In this document: positions 12,401-21,951 of the stretch, one piece after another
Numbering within the stretch: the stretch's first letter is position 1
How the letters are laid out: each line of letters begins with the position of its first letter
Source: Sperchopsis tessellata
Taxonomy: Eukaryota > Arthropoda > Insecta > Coleoptera > Hydrophilidae
Length of the DNA: 36,710 bases
Direction: 5' to 3'
NCBI GenBank assembly: GCA_033557685.1
Contig: JAWQRN010000135.1
Span: 1-36,710, forward strand
The notes under the pieces: model-generated
The model's input: the letters and a program-made list of their open reading frames with translations, nothing else
Databases searched by the model: none
Told to the model about the DNA's origin: nothing
Program-made: the position numbers and the translations under genes

Positions 12401-15400
12401 TAGATGATTTTTTAGCAAAATGGCGCTTCTCCTCACTGGTTTATTGCAGTATGCGACTTCTTAAATAGGACATTTTCGGAACAATGGTGTGGTCGAGGGA
12501 GGCCAATTTCTTGGCCTCCTAATTCACAAAATCTTAAGACACCTGATTTTTTTGTACGAGGTTATGTAAAAAAAACAATATCTACTCTCAACATCCAACT
12601 GATGTAGATATAAAGAATAATACACTTGCATTTCAGTCTATCACCCCAGAAATGGGACGTACATAGTAATCAATCTCTGCAAGATACAAATTCTGTCGCG
12701 TTAGCTGGGGTGGCCATGTAAAAATTACGCAAAGAATAAAAACATCCATATGTCAACTTTATTTTGTTTAAAGAAAATAGTTCTCAATAAATTACATTTT
12801 AAAATTATCGATGATTACTTTTTTGTTATTAAAAATGGATCACCTGTATATTAAAATTTAAAACTTCAAACCAAATATTTTGTTCGATAATCTCTATGAT
12901 ACACGTTCTTTTATAGTTTTATATTTTTATTATATATGTACCCATTATTGTTAATTGTTTAATTTCAAATCCCAAATTTAACTTAAATGGCATCGTGTTT
13001 ATAATTTACCATATTTATGATCTGACCATTTTGGGAATAATGTCTGTGTGTGTGTGACACTGGTAAATCTTGGGAGCACGATTGCACGAATACAAGTCAA
13101 CCAATTACCTCCAAATTTCATATTTAAGTCTAGTATTAATGTCATGAACTGATTAAATTTTGGAATATGTATGAATTTAGTTTTCCTCACCTAAAATGAA
13201 GGTAATATTTCAACTGATTTTCTTTTTAAATAGAAATAATCATGAAAATCTAATTAATAATATCCGAGTTATGAATTAATTCAATTTAATTTTTTTTTTA
13301 CATAAGCGGACATGAGAACTATACTAATTAAATAAATTTGATAATGAAGGTACTTCATGCTCTCTGTTAATAGGTTAATTTGCTTTCTGTTTTATTCAAT
13401 AAACACAATTAAAAAAAATTTGCTGTGGTACATCACAGTTTTATTTTATTCTTATTGCATTCTTTTCAAGACTGCCAACTATTTTATGCGATTTAAATTT
13501 ATTGTTTTGAATAATTTATTTTTTCACAATATTTAGATTCTACATTAACTATGGTAAAATATACAGAGGATGCCATTTAAGAAAAATTCTTTCTTTGAAA
13601 TTTAAATTTTAGATTTTATATTTTTCTTTTTTCATAAATGTTTTATTTGAAATAATGCCAACTGACAAATTTATATTTAGAATGACATAAATGCAATGTA
13701 TCGACAATAAGGTTGATTTTTGGTATATAGTGAGTTTATTTATTCGTGATACCAATAGATGTGAATAATACAAGCACAGAAACATAACAGTTGAAAACAA
13801 CAATAGCAAATGTATCAAAAACATTGCACATATAAAAGTAATACAGGTGTCAAACAGATTACACCCACAAATTATAAATAAGTACAGTTCTCACATCATG
13901 AAGTAACCAATGAAGCGCTCCAAACAATTGAAACTATACAAGTTCAAGAAATTGTTCGAACTTCATCTGAGAGTAAAATGCATCGCATAATAAAAGTTTT
14001 TAATAGTTTTATGGAATGTGTGGTTCTACATCGATGTTCCAATACCGCACGGCACATTTTAAAAAATAATACTGCCTTATAAAAACACTGTTTATGAATC
14101 TGGAATAGTTGGGTTTCTCTAGCCTAAGATGATTTTTTTCATTCCGATTCCTAAAAACATATTCTAGCATGTACACAGGTGGAAAAGTCAATATCTGGTT
14201 TTCCCGAAAAACCTCTCTACATAATTCATGCCGCCTTCTCTACATAATTCATGCCGATTTAAATGGCACATCACTCTCAAAGCCCTCTTCTGCATCTTGA
14301 AAATGACATCAGCTTGAGATACACCACCCTAGGATTCGACCCCATATCAAAGAAAGAACTCATAATGGGAAAAATAGAAGATTTTAAGGGTATCCAGCGC
14401 AACAACATCCTTCAGCGTTCCAAGAAAATAAATCGCTACATTCAGTTGTTCTATATGACTGATAAAAGAAATCTCAGCATCCACTTTAAACCCCAAAAGA
14501 AAGCTACTCTGGACCTGTGAAATCGAACACCCATACAGGTCTATCTATGAATCTAATTGTATGTTTGAAACTTGTTGAAGATAATAAAATGTGTTTTGGA
14601 CAGATGAAGTTTTAGGTTGTTATCGACAAACCAACCATTGAAGTTATAGTGTACAATTCTAGCTTTACCCATCAAGCCATCCGCATTCAAAAGAAAGGGG
14701 CCAAATATGGATCCCAGTGACATCAACAAGACTAGACTCACAAGCATTCACCAATATGTGTTGCATAGGTTGAACGAAAACCACTCCCGTGATAGCCCTC
14801 TAATGCCATACCTCTCCAATTTAGCCAACTGCAACTCATTGTTGACCAGATCGAAAGCCTTGCTCATATCACATATCAGCAAAACAATTCGATGACCAGC
14901 ATTGTAATTCAGATAGTCTTTTACAGAGCATACCCATAGTTTAACAGCCAACTCAGTGGATTTACCTCGACGAAAACCATGTTGCAAAGAAGACAACAAA
15001 TTAATATTTGAAAATAAATTTTCCGAACGGGACTTCACTGGTCTATGAAATATTTTAAGAATTATTGAAGATAATGTAATTGGTCTGTAATTAACGACTT
15101 CAGTTGGGTTACCCTTCTCAAATTCCAGCACAACCTTAGATATTTTCAGCTCATTCGGGACATACCCCGACACAAAATAGAAATGAATTTGATGTGCCAA
15201 AATAGAGGAAAGCACATTTACACAGTTTTTATAACTGATGCAGGAACACCATCCTGTCCTGAAAAGTTTGTACTCTTCAACGTTAGAATAGCGTCACGTA
15301 TCCACGGAAAGTATAATGAAAAATGTTACCATGAAAGGGAAGACATGAGGACGATTTAAAGTAAAGCATAAAGATATCAACCAAGAGCCCAGGAACGGCA

Positions 15401-18400
15401 ATCTCAGGCCCATCACTGCTCCTAAGGCTGGATGTCACCAGTCCTTGGCGTCAGACAAGTTACCTGTTAACCAATTCGCAAAAAATCTTCAATATTTTTT
15501 ATTGCAAAAAAATTAATCTTATAATCTCAAAATGTAACAATGAATATATTATTATTTTATTTAAAATAACAAAGTTTTCTATTTCAAGTTTAAGAAAATC
15601 AGTAGTTATTGTTATCAAAGAATTTTTTTTTATTTTATAAACATGTTTACAATGAAAAATAAAAACAAAAAAATACAGTAGAAAGATATTTTGAAGTGTG
15701 GGTATTATATCTTCTTCTCAATTAAAGTAGGTTGCTACTTAAAAAAACACTTTTAATTAATTTCACGCTACATATAACTGGAATAATAACAATAAGAATA
15801 ATAAATATGTATTGTTTATATACCTACTCCCAGCATACATTAACAAGTTCATATTCTTAAATATATGTTATTTTATGCAAAGCAATTAATGATAACATAT
15901 TTACAAAAAAAAAACCTACACATTACAAAAATTCATTCCATTGATTACACTATCACACCACACACAAATTATAGTAAAACTAATAAGGTATTTAGCATAT
16001 GGAAGCAAGGCACTCTTTAAATAAATACCCTTGTCAATTCTACTTTCAACATCCAAAAGAATAAAGGAAAACTAATAAAAGTAAATACATTTTAATGATA
16101 GAACATTCTGCAATAAATCTTTCATAATATAATGCATTTGGTTGTGAATCGTTCAAATTAACTGTTCTTTAGAATTAATAATATAATACATACAAATGTT
16201 AAGCAATATTTTGAATATTTCAAAAGTAGACCCAAAGAAACACGCTCCCATAAAATATTACTTTTACACTTTTAATTGACATATCTAGGAAAAATTCCAT
16301 ATACCGTTGTGAAGCTTAGAAAATGATATACAAGGTGACTTATAGCTTATTCTATATTGTTGCTGAAGCTTGAGTGGTATGAAGTCGGAGGCAAACCACA
16401 TTAATTTATGAACTCTTATCTTTGGTATCGTCAACAGTTTATAACGGTGCATAACTCTTCCTCTGAGTGTGTGAACACAACATGTGGAAATCTGCAAGAT
16501 AATGTCTTTGGTCCCTTACCCTTTGCTGTTCTACAACCAGCGGCCCGCGGCCCACATGCGGCCCAGATGCACATTTTTGGTGGCCCATAAATGGTTACAA
16601 AGCTTCAAAGTATTTGCGATACATTAATACTAAACAACGAAGTCAGGATTCCAGGCTTTGTTTAATGTTTATGTGTCACAAGTCGTTTGAATCTCTATAA
16701 CGCCACACCACTTACTTCGCCATAACAATATCATGCCTCGGGTGCATATACTTCATAATATCGCCACGCGAGTCAACCATATGAGTAATCATGAGTGGGC
16801 ATAAAAAAGGCTACTTCACCCAATGGTAATTGAGATGACCCAAGGAGCACTTCACATACTTACTTCTTTCGCAATCAAGACTCGAGTCCGTTGTGTGTGG
16901 TCACATCCATCATTCTGTTAAACATGTGTGCTGTGCGTAATCGCAATTGGCGGTTTTATTATTATTATTATTATTAAGTATAAATAACTAATTTAATAAA
17001 TACCCTTGTATCTGAAATATTCTCATCCCAACAATTGTAATTCAGTACCATATGTCTATTATTGTCAGAGGATATAATATTAGTTAGGAAGAAAGTTTAA
17101 TTTTGAATGAAACAGCAAGAACGTCTATATTGAAAATAAGAGTAAGCCTTTTGGACTAATTTAATATCTGACGTCATTACGAGAATGAACATGAAAGCGA
17201 ATACGAGGATTTGACCTGTGAACTTAGAAAAAATAAATTAACAAATTACAAACATATTTGACTGCCCAACAAAACATACTTAAAAAGCAAAGTATTCGTA
17301 ATGAATCAATTGTTCATGCTAGTTATGTTGTAGCAGAACTAGTTGCAAAAGAAGGAGGGCCTTATACAGATTCAGAATTATTAGCTGTTGGTGTACAAAT
17401 ATGTACAGATAAGAAGATATTAATTATCTTCCTGGACTTGTACAAGGTGAATAGAAATCAGTACCAATTTATTCGAACAGCTTAAATTTAAAGCAAAATC
17501 ATTTGATTATTTTGCTCTAACAATGAATGAAAGTACTGACGTGACAGGCACTGCGCAGTTAATGATATTTATTCGGGGCATTGATAGTGATTTTAATGTT
17601 CACAATGAATTGGCCAATTTGTATAGTTTAAAAGGCAATACAACGGGAAATGATTTGTTCATAATAGTCAAAGAATCTACACATCTTTAGAAATGAACTG
17701 AAAGAAATTTAAAAGTGTAAGTAAGTGGTTTCAACACCATTGTAGTAGGTAGAATTTGTGGGAAATTACAGAATTTAGGTTGTAATAATCCAATGGTGTT
17801 TCATGGCTTCATTCATCAGGAAGCACTTTGTTGGAAAATGTTTTCATCAATGAAAGACGTTATGGACACCGTGATATCAACGGTCTGAAATACTGCCAAG
17901 TTAGATGGTAGCTGTGGTGCTCTTCTAAAATGATTTTTTAATTTACTTGAAGAAATAGATATTTTCACTATGGAACACGTAAATACTGTTCCATGCTTTA
18001 ATGAACTTAATTTGAATCTCCAGGGCCAAGGTAAGTTACTAGCAGAACTATTTTCTGACAAAAATTTTACCAAAAAAAATTTCAGGTTATAAAGTAGACA
18101 TAGTAGATATTTTGGCAAAGAAAAAACAATCTCAAAAGTCACATTAAACAGGACACATGTAGCCATTATGATGCAAAAAATATTATTTTGTTTTTACGTT
18201 ATTATAATATTTTATTCAGTTTGATTTTCATGTATGTTTCACATCTTGTAATTAAGTACTTTAAAATGTTTCTGTATTTTATAACAGAGATGGTTTAATT
18301 TGGTTTATTCCATAAAATCATGCAATATAGAACACTTATTCTTGCAAACTCATCTCCTTTAAGTCAAATATTTATTCACCAAAAGAGGACAATTCTATCT

Positions 18401-21400
18401 GTACCCAAATCTCTGCTTCTACCCATTGCCATTCCTTCTTCTGAGATTTAAAGATCTGCCGTTCTCATGAGTTCCTATTTTGTTCTTGTTCTTGAACATA
18501 TTAAACACTGGTCTTATCTTTAATTCAAATTTGCAAAAAAGAATCAAAGCAAGATATTTTAAATATTGCAAAATTGTACTTAAAATTACTTTGACTCGAA
18601 AGAGGTCAAAATTTCTTCTTCTTTCTGTGACACTATAACCCTCTACGGGTATTGGCCTGCTCCACCACCTCTCTCCATCGTTCTCGGTTTAGGGCTTGCA
18701 TGGAATAATTTTGCACTACCTTTGTTCTCAGGTCTTCCACCACGTTCTCCTTCCACCTTCTCCTTGGCCTTCCCCTCGCTCTTGCTTCCAATGGTACCCA
18801 GTCCATTACTTTTTTAGGTGTTCTTCCAACGTCCGTTCGCATAAGATGACTGAACCATCCCTGACAGCTGGCTTTTACAAAGCGCACTTTGTCTCCTCCG
18901 TTGATCAGGGCATCAAGTTCGTGATTCATCTTCATTCTCTAGGAACCGTCCCTCTCCTGGGTTTCACAAATATCATTCAGGGTACTCTTCGTTCCCATAC
19001 CCTGAGTGTATTTGTCTCCCTATCGGTCAGTGGCCACGTTTTGCTTGCATATGTGACCACAGGTCTTATCAAAGATCTATAAATTCTGAGCTTCGTTGAT
19101 CTGATTAGGAGTTTTGAACTTAGCACATCTTTATGAGAATATATTGCTTTGTTTCTTGCCTTTATTCTAGCTCGTATCTCTTCACTCATTTGGTTTGTTG
19201 ATGTTAAAGGGGATCCTAAGTATGTAAAGGAGTTAACAGTCTCAAAAGTATATTTATCTATGTTGAAAGATCTTTGTCCTTCTTGCTCTCTTCTTTATGT
19301 TTTCATATACTTTGTTTTCCCCTTATTGGTCAGTAGTCCTACTTTTTTTGATTCCTCCACCAGCATGCAAAATGTAAATCTTAGATCACGTTCGCTCCTT
19401 GCTGTTATAATAATATCATTTGCATACGCACATAATTGCACGGATTTTGTGGCTTTAATAGCTCTTTTCTGTTAATGCTTCCATACGGGTTAATTACCGT
19501 ATCTTGAGCGAGGTTACTCAGGTTTCCAGGGTACACCACCTCTTCAAAGAGGCCCCTTGGAGGTGAGAGTCGGAATTAGGTAGGAGAAGCTATGAGACAA
19601 TCTCTTGCTGTACGATTGTCAAATGGTACGCATGCACTACCCCATTTGAACCCTCAAATTCAATTACCTATCTTAATTTTTATATAGGAGAAAAAATGTA
19701 TAACAAAAATTTTAGATTATGCAATTACGAAGAAAGAATTACAAAGAAAATTATTTCAAACCAAATCATAGAACCATATAAAGATCTATAATTTAGCAGA
19801 GTCAGCATTTCAGATATTATGTACAAGAAAAGGATGTCATAATGCGTTTTGAACGAAGGTTGGGTATCTCTCAAACACACCAACACTTTGCGGAATCTGT
19901 TACTTATTATTACTTTTAATACTAAATGTATATTAACAGCTACTTCTCTTTCAATAAATAGTTAATTTATTATTAAGCATTGCTAAATTTTATTAGACTA
20001 TAGCCATAACAGATATTTTATATTTTTAGGTGTACGGGATTATATACATGTTATGGATCTAGCAACTGGCCATGTCGCAGCATTAAGGTTACTATTCCGG
20101 AGACATCAACATCTAAAGGCAAGTGTCACAGGTATGTTTTTACTTTCCTTTCTTCTTTGTTTCATTCTAAAGAAATGTATGGCAGTCTTAACATTAATTT
20201 GCTTCCAAAACACGGTTTACCAAAATTTGTAGCGTAGATCTGAAAGGCTTGAATAACTGGTATGAAAATGATTGAGTATCTAGTTTTCTGTCTCTACATT
20301 CTTAGAATATATTACACCATTTCTGTCTTGGAAACTGTCAAATCTAAATAAGTTAGTAACACTAATATTAAGAAGATATTGTATCTAACTATAAATTAAA
20401 TGCTATCCGTCAGTTTAGCTCGAAATAATTAACCAAATTATAGCTTGTATGATAATATATGAGAATTATCTTATTGCTTCAAATTTATAAATTACTCTCT
20501 ATCTATGCTTCTTTCCTAAAATTAAAAAAAAAATATATTTACATTAATATATATTTTTATTTCATTAAGGTGTTCAATTTAGGAACCGGCCAAGGTGTGT
20601 CAGTTCTGCAGCTAGTTAAAACATTTGAAAGAGTCACTGGATCAGCAGTTCCCTACAAAGTTGTTGAACGACGAGAAGGAGACATATCTGTCATGTACGC
20701 CAATGCAGAGCTAGCAGAAAAAGAACTAGGCTGGAAAGCAAAGCACACACTGGAAGAAATGTGTATGTATTTTAATCTGATATTGGTATACACAATACAG
20801 AATATATGTAGGTAACATGTTACTCAGTAACACCATCATCATACAATAGCTAGAATAGCATTCTAGAGCCTCACTTGATGTCAGAAACCAGTTTATCTAT
20901 TTTTGTTCAAAAGAACACTATGTTTAGATTTAAAACACCTTATATCATTGAAATGGATATTTAAAAATACATTCAGTAAATCTTTGATTAAATGGACTAA
21001 CTAAATGGAGGAGTATCTGGTAAATATGAATGTCCGTTAATACCGAATATCCCATTTTCGGCAACCAAGAACACATTCGTAAGTCAGAAAATATTGCTTT
21101 GATATATATATGACAGTAATTATTATATATATGTAATACAGAAATAGTACATATACATAAAATGAAAATGCACATCAATAATTGTTTTTCTTGTTCTGAT
21201 ATGTTGACATAGCTTGTTTCACGGTTAATATCTCTTTTTTCGACATTCCACATTTTTAAAGTGTAAACAAAAGGCAAAAACACGTCCGTTAAATCCAAAG
21301 TCCATTAAATCGAGGGTTTACTGTATGATGTTATATTTTAGGTATCGACTTTTGGAGATGGCAAACAATGAATCCCAATGGCTACCGAACACAAAAAGAT

Positions 21401-21424
21401 GTCAAAATCACAAATGGCCACTGA
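9458..21424 (+). CDS. GALE: UDP-glucose/UDP-galactose 4-epimerase (GALE), six coding exons
   Basis: Interconverts UDP-galactose and UDP-glucose in the Leloir pathway using bound NAD; a soluble cytosolic short-chain dehydrogenase/reductase. Coding exons: 9458-9700, 10231-10524, 11455-11635, 20030-20118, 20570-20762, 21342-21424, giving 360 residues (human is 348). Phases agree at every junction. Residues 8-19 hold the NAD-binding FVTGGSGYIGSH (G11, G14, G17). FSSSCTVYGEP (131-141) holds the conserved Ser/Thr, and VYGKTK (159-164) the catalytic Tyr160 and Lys164. RYFNPVGAHPSG, then GTGVRDYIHVMD and NLGTGQGVSV, are substrate-side motifs. The start is the first Met just before the Rossmann strand. 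The protein ends NGPH-like (KITNGH) after DFWRWQTMNPNGYR, as in other GALEs. Intron 4 needs a GC donor. Intron 3 is 8.4 kb and holds four transposon relics. No missing key residue; probably functional. Confidence 0.96.
9701..11454 (+). other. GALE introns 1 and 2 with coding exon 2 between them
   Basis: Intron 1 is 9701-10230 (GTAAGT ... TTTAACAG). Intron 2 is 10525-11454 (GTACAC ... TTTTCTAG). Both are phase 0. Intron 1 shows nothing recognisable. Intron 2 contains the inverted-repeat-bounded segment at 10757-10900. Open frames that run from the exons into the introns are read-through only. Confidence 0.85.
10757..10900. repeat. Short element bounded by inverted repeats (MITE-like)
   Basis: ACATATAATGGGTAAGG at about 10757-10773 is mirrored by CCTTTCCCCATTATATGTTT at about 10883-10902, an imperfect inverted repeat. 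Inside is GAGCCTCATCTTCAGGAC, a motif that recurs as AGCCCCCATCTTCAGGAC at 22157-22174. The shape suggests a small non-autonomous transposon inside GALE intron 2. No clear target duplication was found. Confidence 0.4.
11770..12720 (+). mobile_element. Degenerate Tc1/mariner-superfamily transposase
   Basis: Three pieces in changing frames follow the order of an arthropod mariner-type transposase. First is an N-terminal helix-turn-helix part (SESLRHLSLESATPYTTCQQ, about 11965-12024). Next is EVTYHLPGR with IKNPHTHYKQQ and VNVWCTITQNMVFGLF (about 12170-12320), around the first catalytic Asp region. Last is GRGRPISWPPNSQNLKTPDF with GYVKKTIST (about 12490-12580), matching the conserved WPP-SPDLTPLDFFLWGYVK block. 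The Asp that should end the block SPDLTP--F is altered (NSQNLKTPDF), and stops and frame changes are many, so it is inactive. Terminal inverted repeats were not found by eye. Confidence 0.7.
12721..13735. other. Intronic stretch without a supported element
   Basis: A+T-rich sequence with a short TG dinucleotide run at about 13044-13056. A 63-codon open frame on the minus strand across 12999-13190 includes this run and has no recognisable motif. The part nearest 13735 may be the 3' untranslated tail of the LINE that follows. Confidence 0.4.
13735..15420 (-). mobile_element. CR1/Jockey-like LINE, 5'-truncated and broken
   Basis: Reading down from about 15300, the minus strand gives NFSGQDGVPASVIKTV, then VNYRPITLSSIILKIFHRPV (14995-15120), QHGFRRGKSTELAV (RT palm/finger region), and LICDMSKAFDLVNN, equal to motif A D-SKAFD-V. 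LERYGIRGLSREW follows. After a frame break comes DNNLKLHLSKTHFIIF (about 14570-14620), the region after the YADD motif, which itself is lost around 14650-14750. The C-terminus LTFPPVYMLEYVFRN ... YWNIDVEPHIP (14009-14190) is typical of the tail of these LINEs. Candidate 3' end near 13740, where the minus strand has AATAAATAAA. It lies antisense inside GALE intron 3. Confidence 0.85.
14212..14256. repeat. 23-bp tandem duplication
   Basis: CTCTACATAATTCATGCCG at 14215-14233 is repeated exactly at 14238-14256, a period of 23 bp. It lies within the degraded 3' part of the minus-strand LINE. The period is not a multiple of three, so it would break the LINE frame. Confidence 0.85.
15421..16520. other. 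Intronic stretch without a supported element
   Basis: Very A+T-rich, with poly-A and poly-T runs and no coding or transposon motif. The open frames between 16285 and 16590 on both strands have no family resemblance. Confidence 0.5.
16524..18180 (+). mobile_element. hAT relic with GTF2IRD2/ZBED-type transposase remains
   Basis: The left edge may be the unusually GC-rich CCAGCGGCCCGCGGCCCACA (16538-16557), a pattern seen at the ends of this hAT group. Coding remains run from about 17241: LTAQQNILKKQSIRNESI, ASYVVAELVAKEGGPYTDSE, then after frame changes KSFDYFALTMNESTDVTGTA, QLMIFIRGIDSDF, NPMVFHGFIHQEALCWKMF, MDTVISTV and FNELNLNLQGQGKLL (to about 18040). This order is that of GTF2IRD2-, FAM200- and ZBED-like hAT transposases: catalytic LDESTDVTDTAQL, then HCIIHQEALCGK, then HLNELNLKLQGK. 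Here LDESTD has become MNESTD, an Asp-to-Asn change at the first catalytic residue. The hATC domain is missing, and several stops are present. Confidence 0.8.
16956..16976 (+). repeat. TTA trinucleotide microsatellite
   Basis: About seven consecutive TTA units, followed by AAGTATAAA. It lies inside the hAT relic's noncoding part. Confidence 0.85.
18181..18595. other. Intronic spacer between two transposon relics
   Basis: A+T-rich sequence between the hAT relic and the RTE-like LINE. No motif, and no matching GC-rich right end for the hAT element. Confidence 0.45.
18600..19657 (-). mobile_element. Internally deleted RTE-like LINE (5' leader joined to RT C-terminus)
   Basis: Read on the minus strand, the 5' leader (about 19657-19478) contains GTGCATGCGTACC, AACCTGAGTAACCTCGCT and AACCCGTATGGAAG, all shared with the element at 35983. 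It then runs straight into late RT: IKATKSVQLCAYANDIIITA, where YAND stands for the catalytic YADD, so the second Asp is kept and the first is Asn. After one stop come ETVNSFTYLGSPLTS, SEEIRARIKARNKAIYS, RIYRSLIRPVVTYASKTWPL and LRVWERRV. After a frame break come RFVKASCQGWFSHLMRTDVG, RARGRPRRRWKENVVEDLR and NRERWREVVEQA. The endonuclease and most of the RT are absent. It sits antisense in GALE intron 3. Clade naming (RTE-like) is from the C-terminal motif. Confidence 0.8.
20119..20569 (+). other. GC-AG intron of GALE (intron 4)
   Basis: The exon ends CATCTAAAG and the intron begins GCAAGT, an exact match to the known GC-AG donor consensus AG|GCAAGT. The intron ends TTTCATTAAG before GTGTTCAATTTAGGAACC. 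Joining here gives LK|VFNLGTGQG in phase 0, as GALE requires. The nearby GT donor at 20132 (ACAG|GTATGT) would leave one extra base and shift the frame. No AG upstream of 20569 that would compensate was seen. Confidence 0.85.
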
Positions 21425-21486
21425 CACAATTAAGGGAAATTATTAGAACCCGCGTATTATTTTTTTTTTAACAAATTTATATTTAT

Positions 21487-21492
21487 AATAAA
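21487..21492 (+). terminator. Candidate poly(A) signal for GALE
   Basis: AATAAA lies 63 bases after the GALE stop codon in an A+T-rich context. It is the only canonical hexamer close to the stop on this strand. Confidence 0.65.
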
Positions 21493-21788
21493 ATGTCTGA
21501 AACATGTATTTTTACTTATCTTACCTGATATAAAATACTAGATCTATAATCTTTTAGAGTTGCAAGATCTTCAGTACTTAATTATGCTAATTTAATAGAA
21601 ATATTAAATGGCCACATGTAATATCAGTAGTAACTTAGATTTTACCGGCAATGGAGTTATACATCTTTTTCAATTTTATTTTATAACGAATGAATGAAGT
21701 TTGAATATGTTAAAACAATTTTCTCTGTACCATCAAAGATAACCAATCAGATCCGACTAATTAAATGGTTTTGCTTATTTCTTTACTG

Positions 21789-21799
21789 TTTAATTTAAT
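21789..21799 (-). terminator. Candidate poly(A) signal for METTL4
   Basis: Two overlapping ATTAAA hexamers on the minus strand, about 155 bases past the METTL4 stop. A canonical AATAAA on the minus strand also lies at 21675-21680. The choice between them is not decidable by eye. Confidence 0.35.
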
Positions 21800-21951
21800 T
21801 CTTAACAGCTAATGCCTACTGATTCTTGGAAAATATTAATCTACTGGAATTGGAGAAAATTAATAAATAAAAACAACAGCCTATAAAATATAAATAAAAT
21901 ATACGTATAATAATACAAAATGTAATAACAAATCACAGTATTTTCCTACCT

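Larger units (their letters stand above)
11636..20029 (+). other. GALE intron 3, 8.4 kb, filled with transposon relics
   Basis: It starts GTGAGC after GGAACAG and ends TATTTTTAG before GTGTACGG, phase 1; the split glycine codon restores GTGVRDY. In order it contains a mariner-like relic (plus), a CR1/Jockey-like LINE (minus), a hAT relic (plus) and an internally deleted RTE-like LINE (minus). These insertions explain its size relative to the other GALE introns (0.45-0.93 kb). Confidence 0.9.
21425..21951. other. Convergent 3' intergenic region between GALE and METTL4
   Basis: The two stop codons face each other with 527 bases between. The stretch is A+T-rich and contains candidate poly(A) signals for both strands. 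No other feature. Confidence 0.75.

Noticed and set aside
14263..14520. Plus-strand open frame of 85 codons
   Set aside because: It lies opposite the degraded C-terminal part of the minus-strand LINE and has no family motif.
15405..15470. Possible sixth SINE copy (GTCCTTGGCGTCAG)
   Set aside because: Only about a dozen bases match the SINE tail; no neighbouring block is shared.
18696..19475. Plus-strand open frames of 128 and 108 codons
   Set aside because: They are antisense to clear RT C-terminal sequence (IRPVVTYASKTWPL, GRPRRRW) on the minus strand.
20132..20137. GT donor for GALE exon 4 at ACAG|GTATGT
   Set aside because: It looks good alone but leaves phase 1, which disagrees with the phase 0 start of the next exon.
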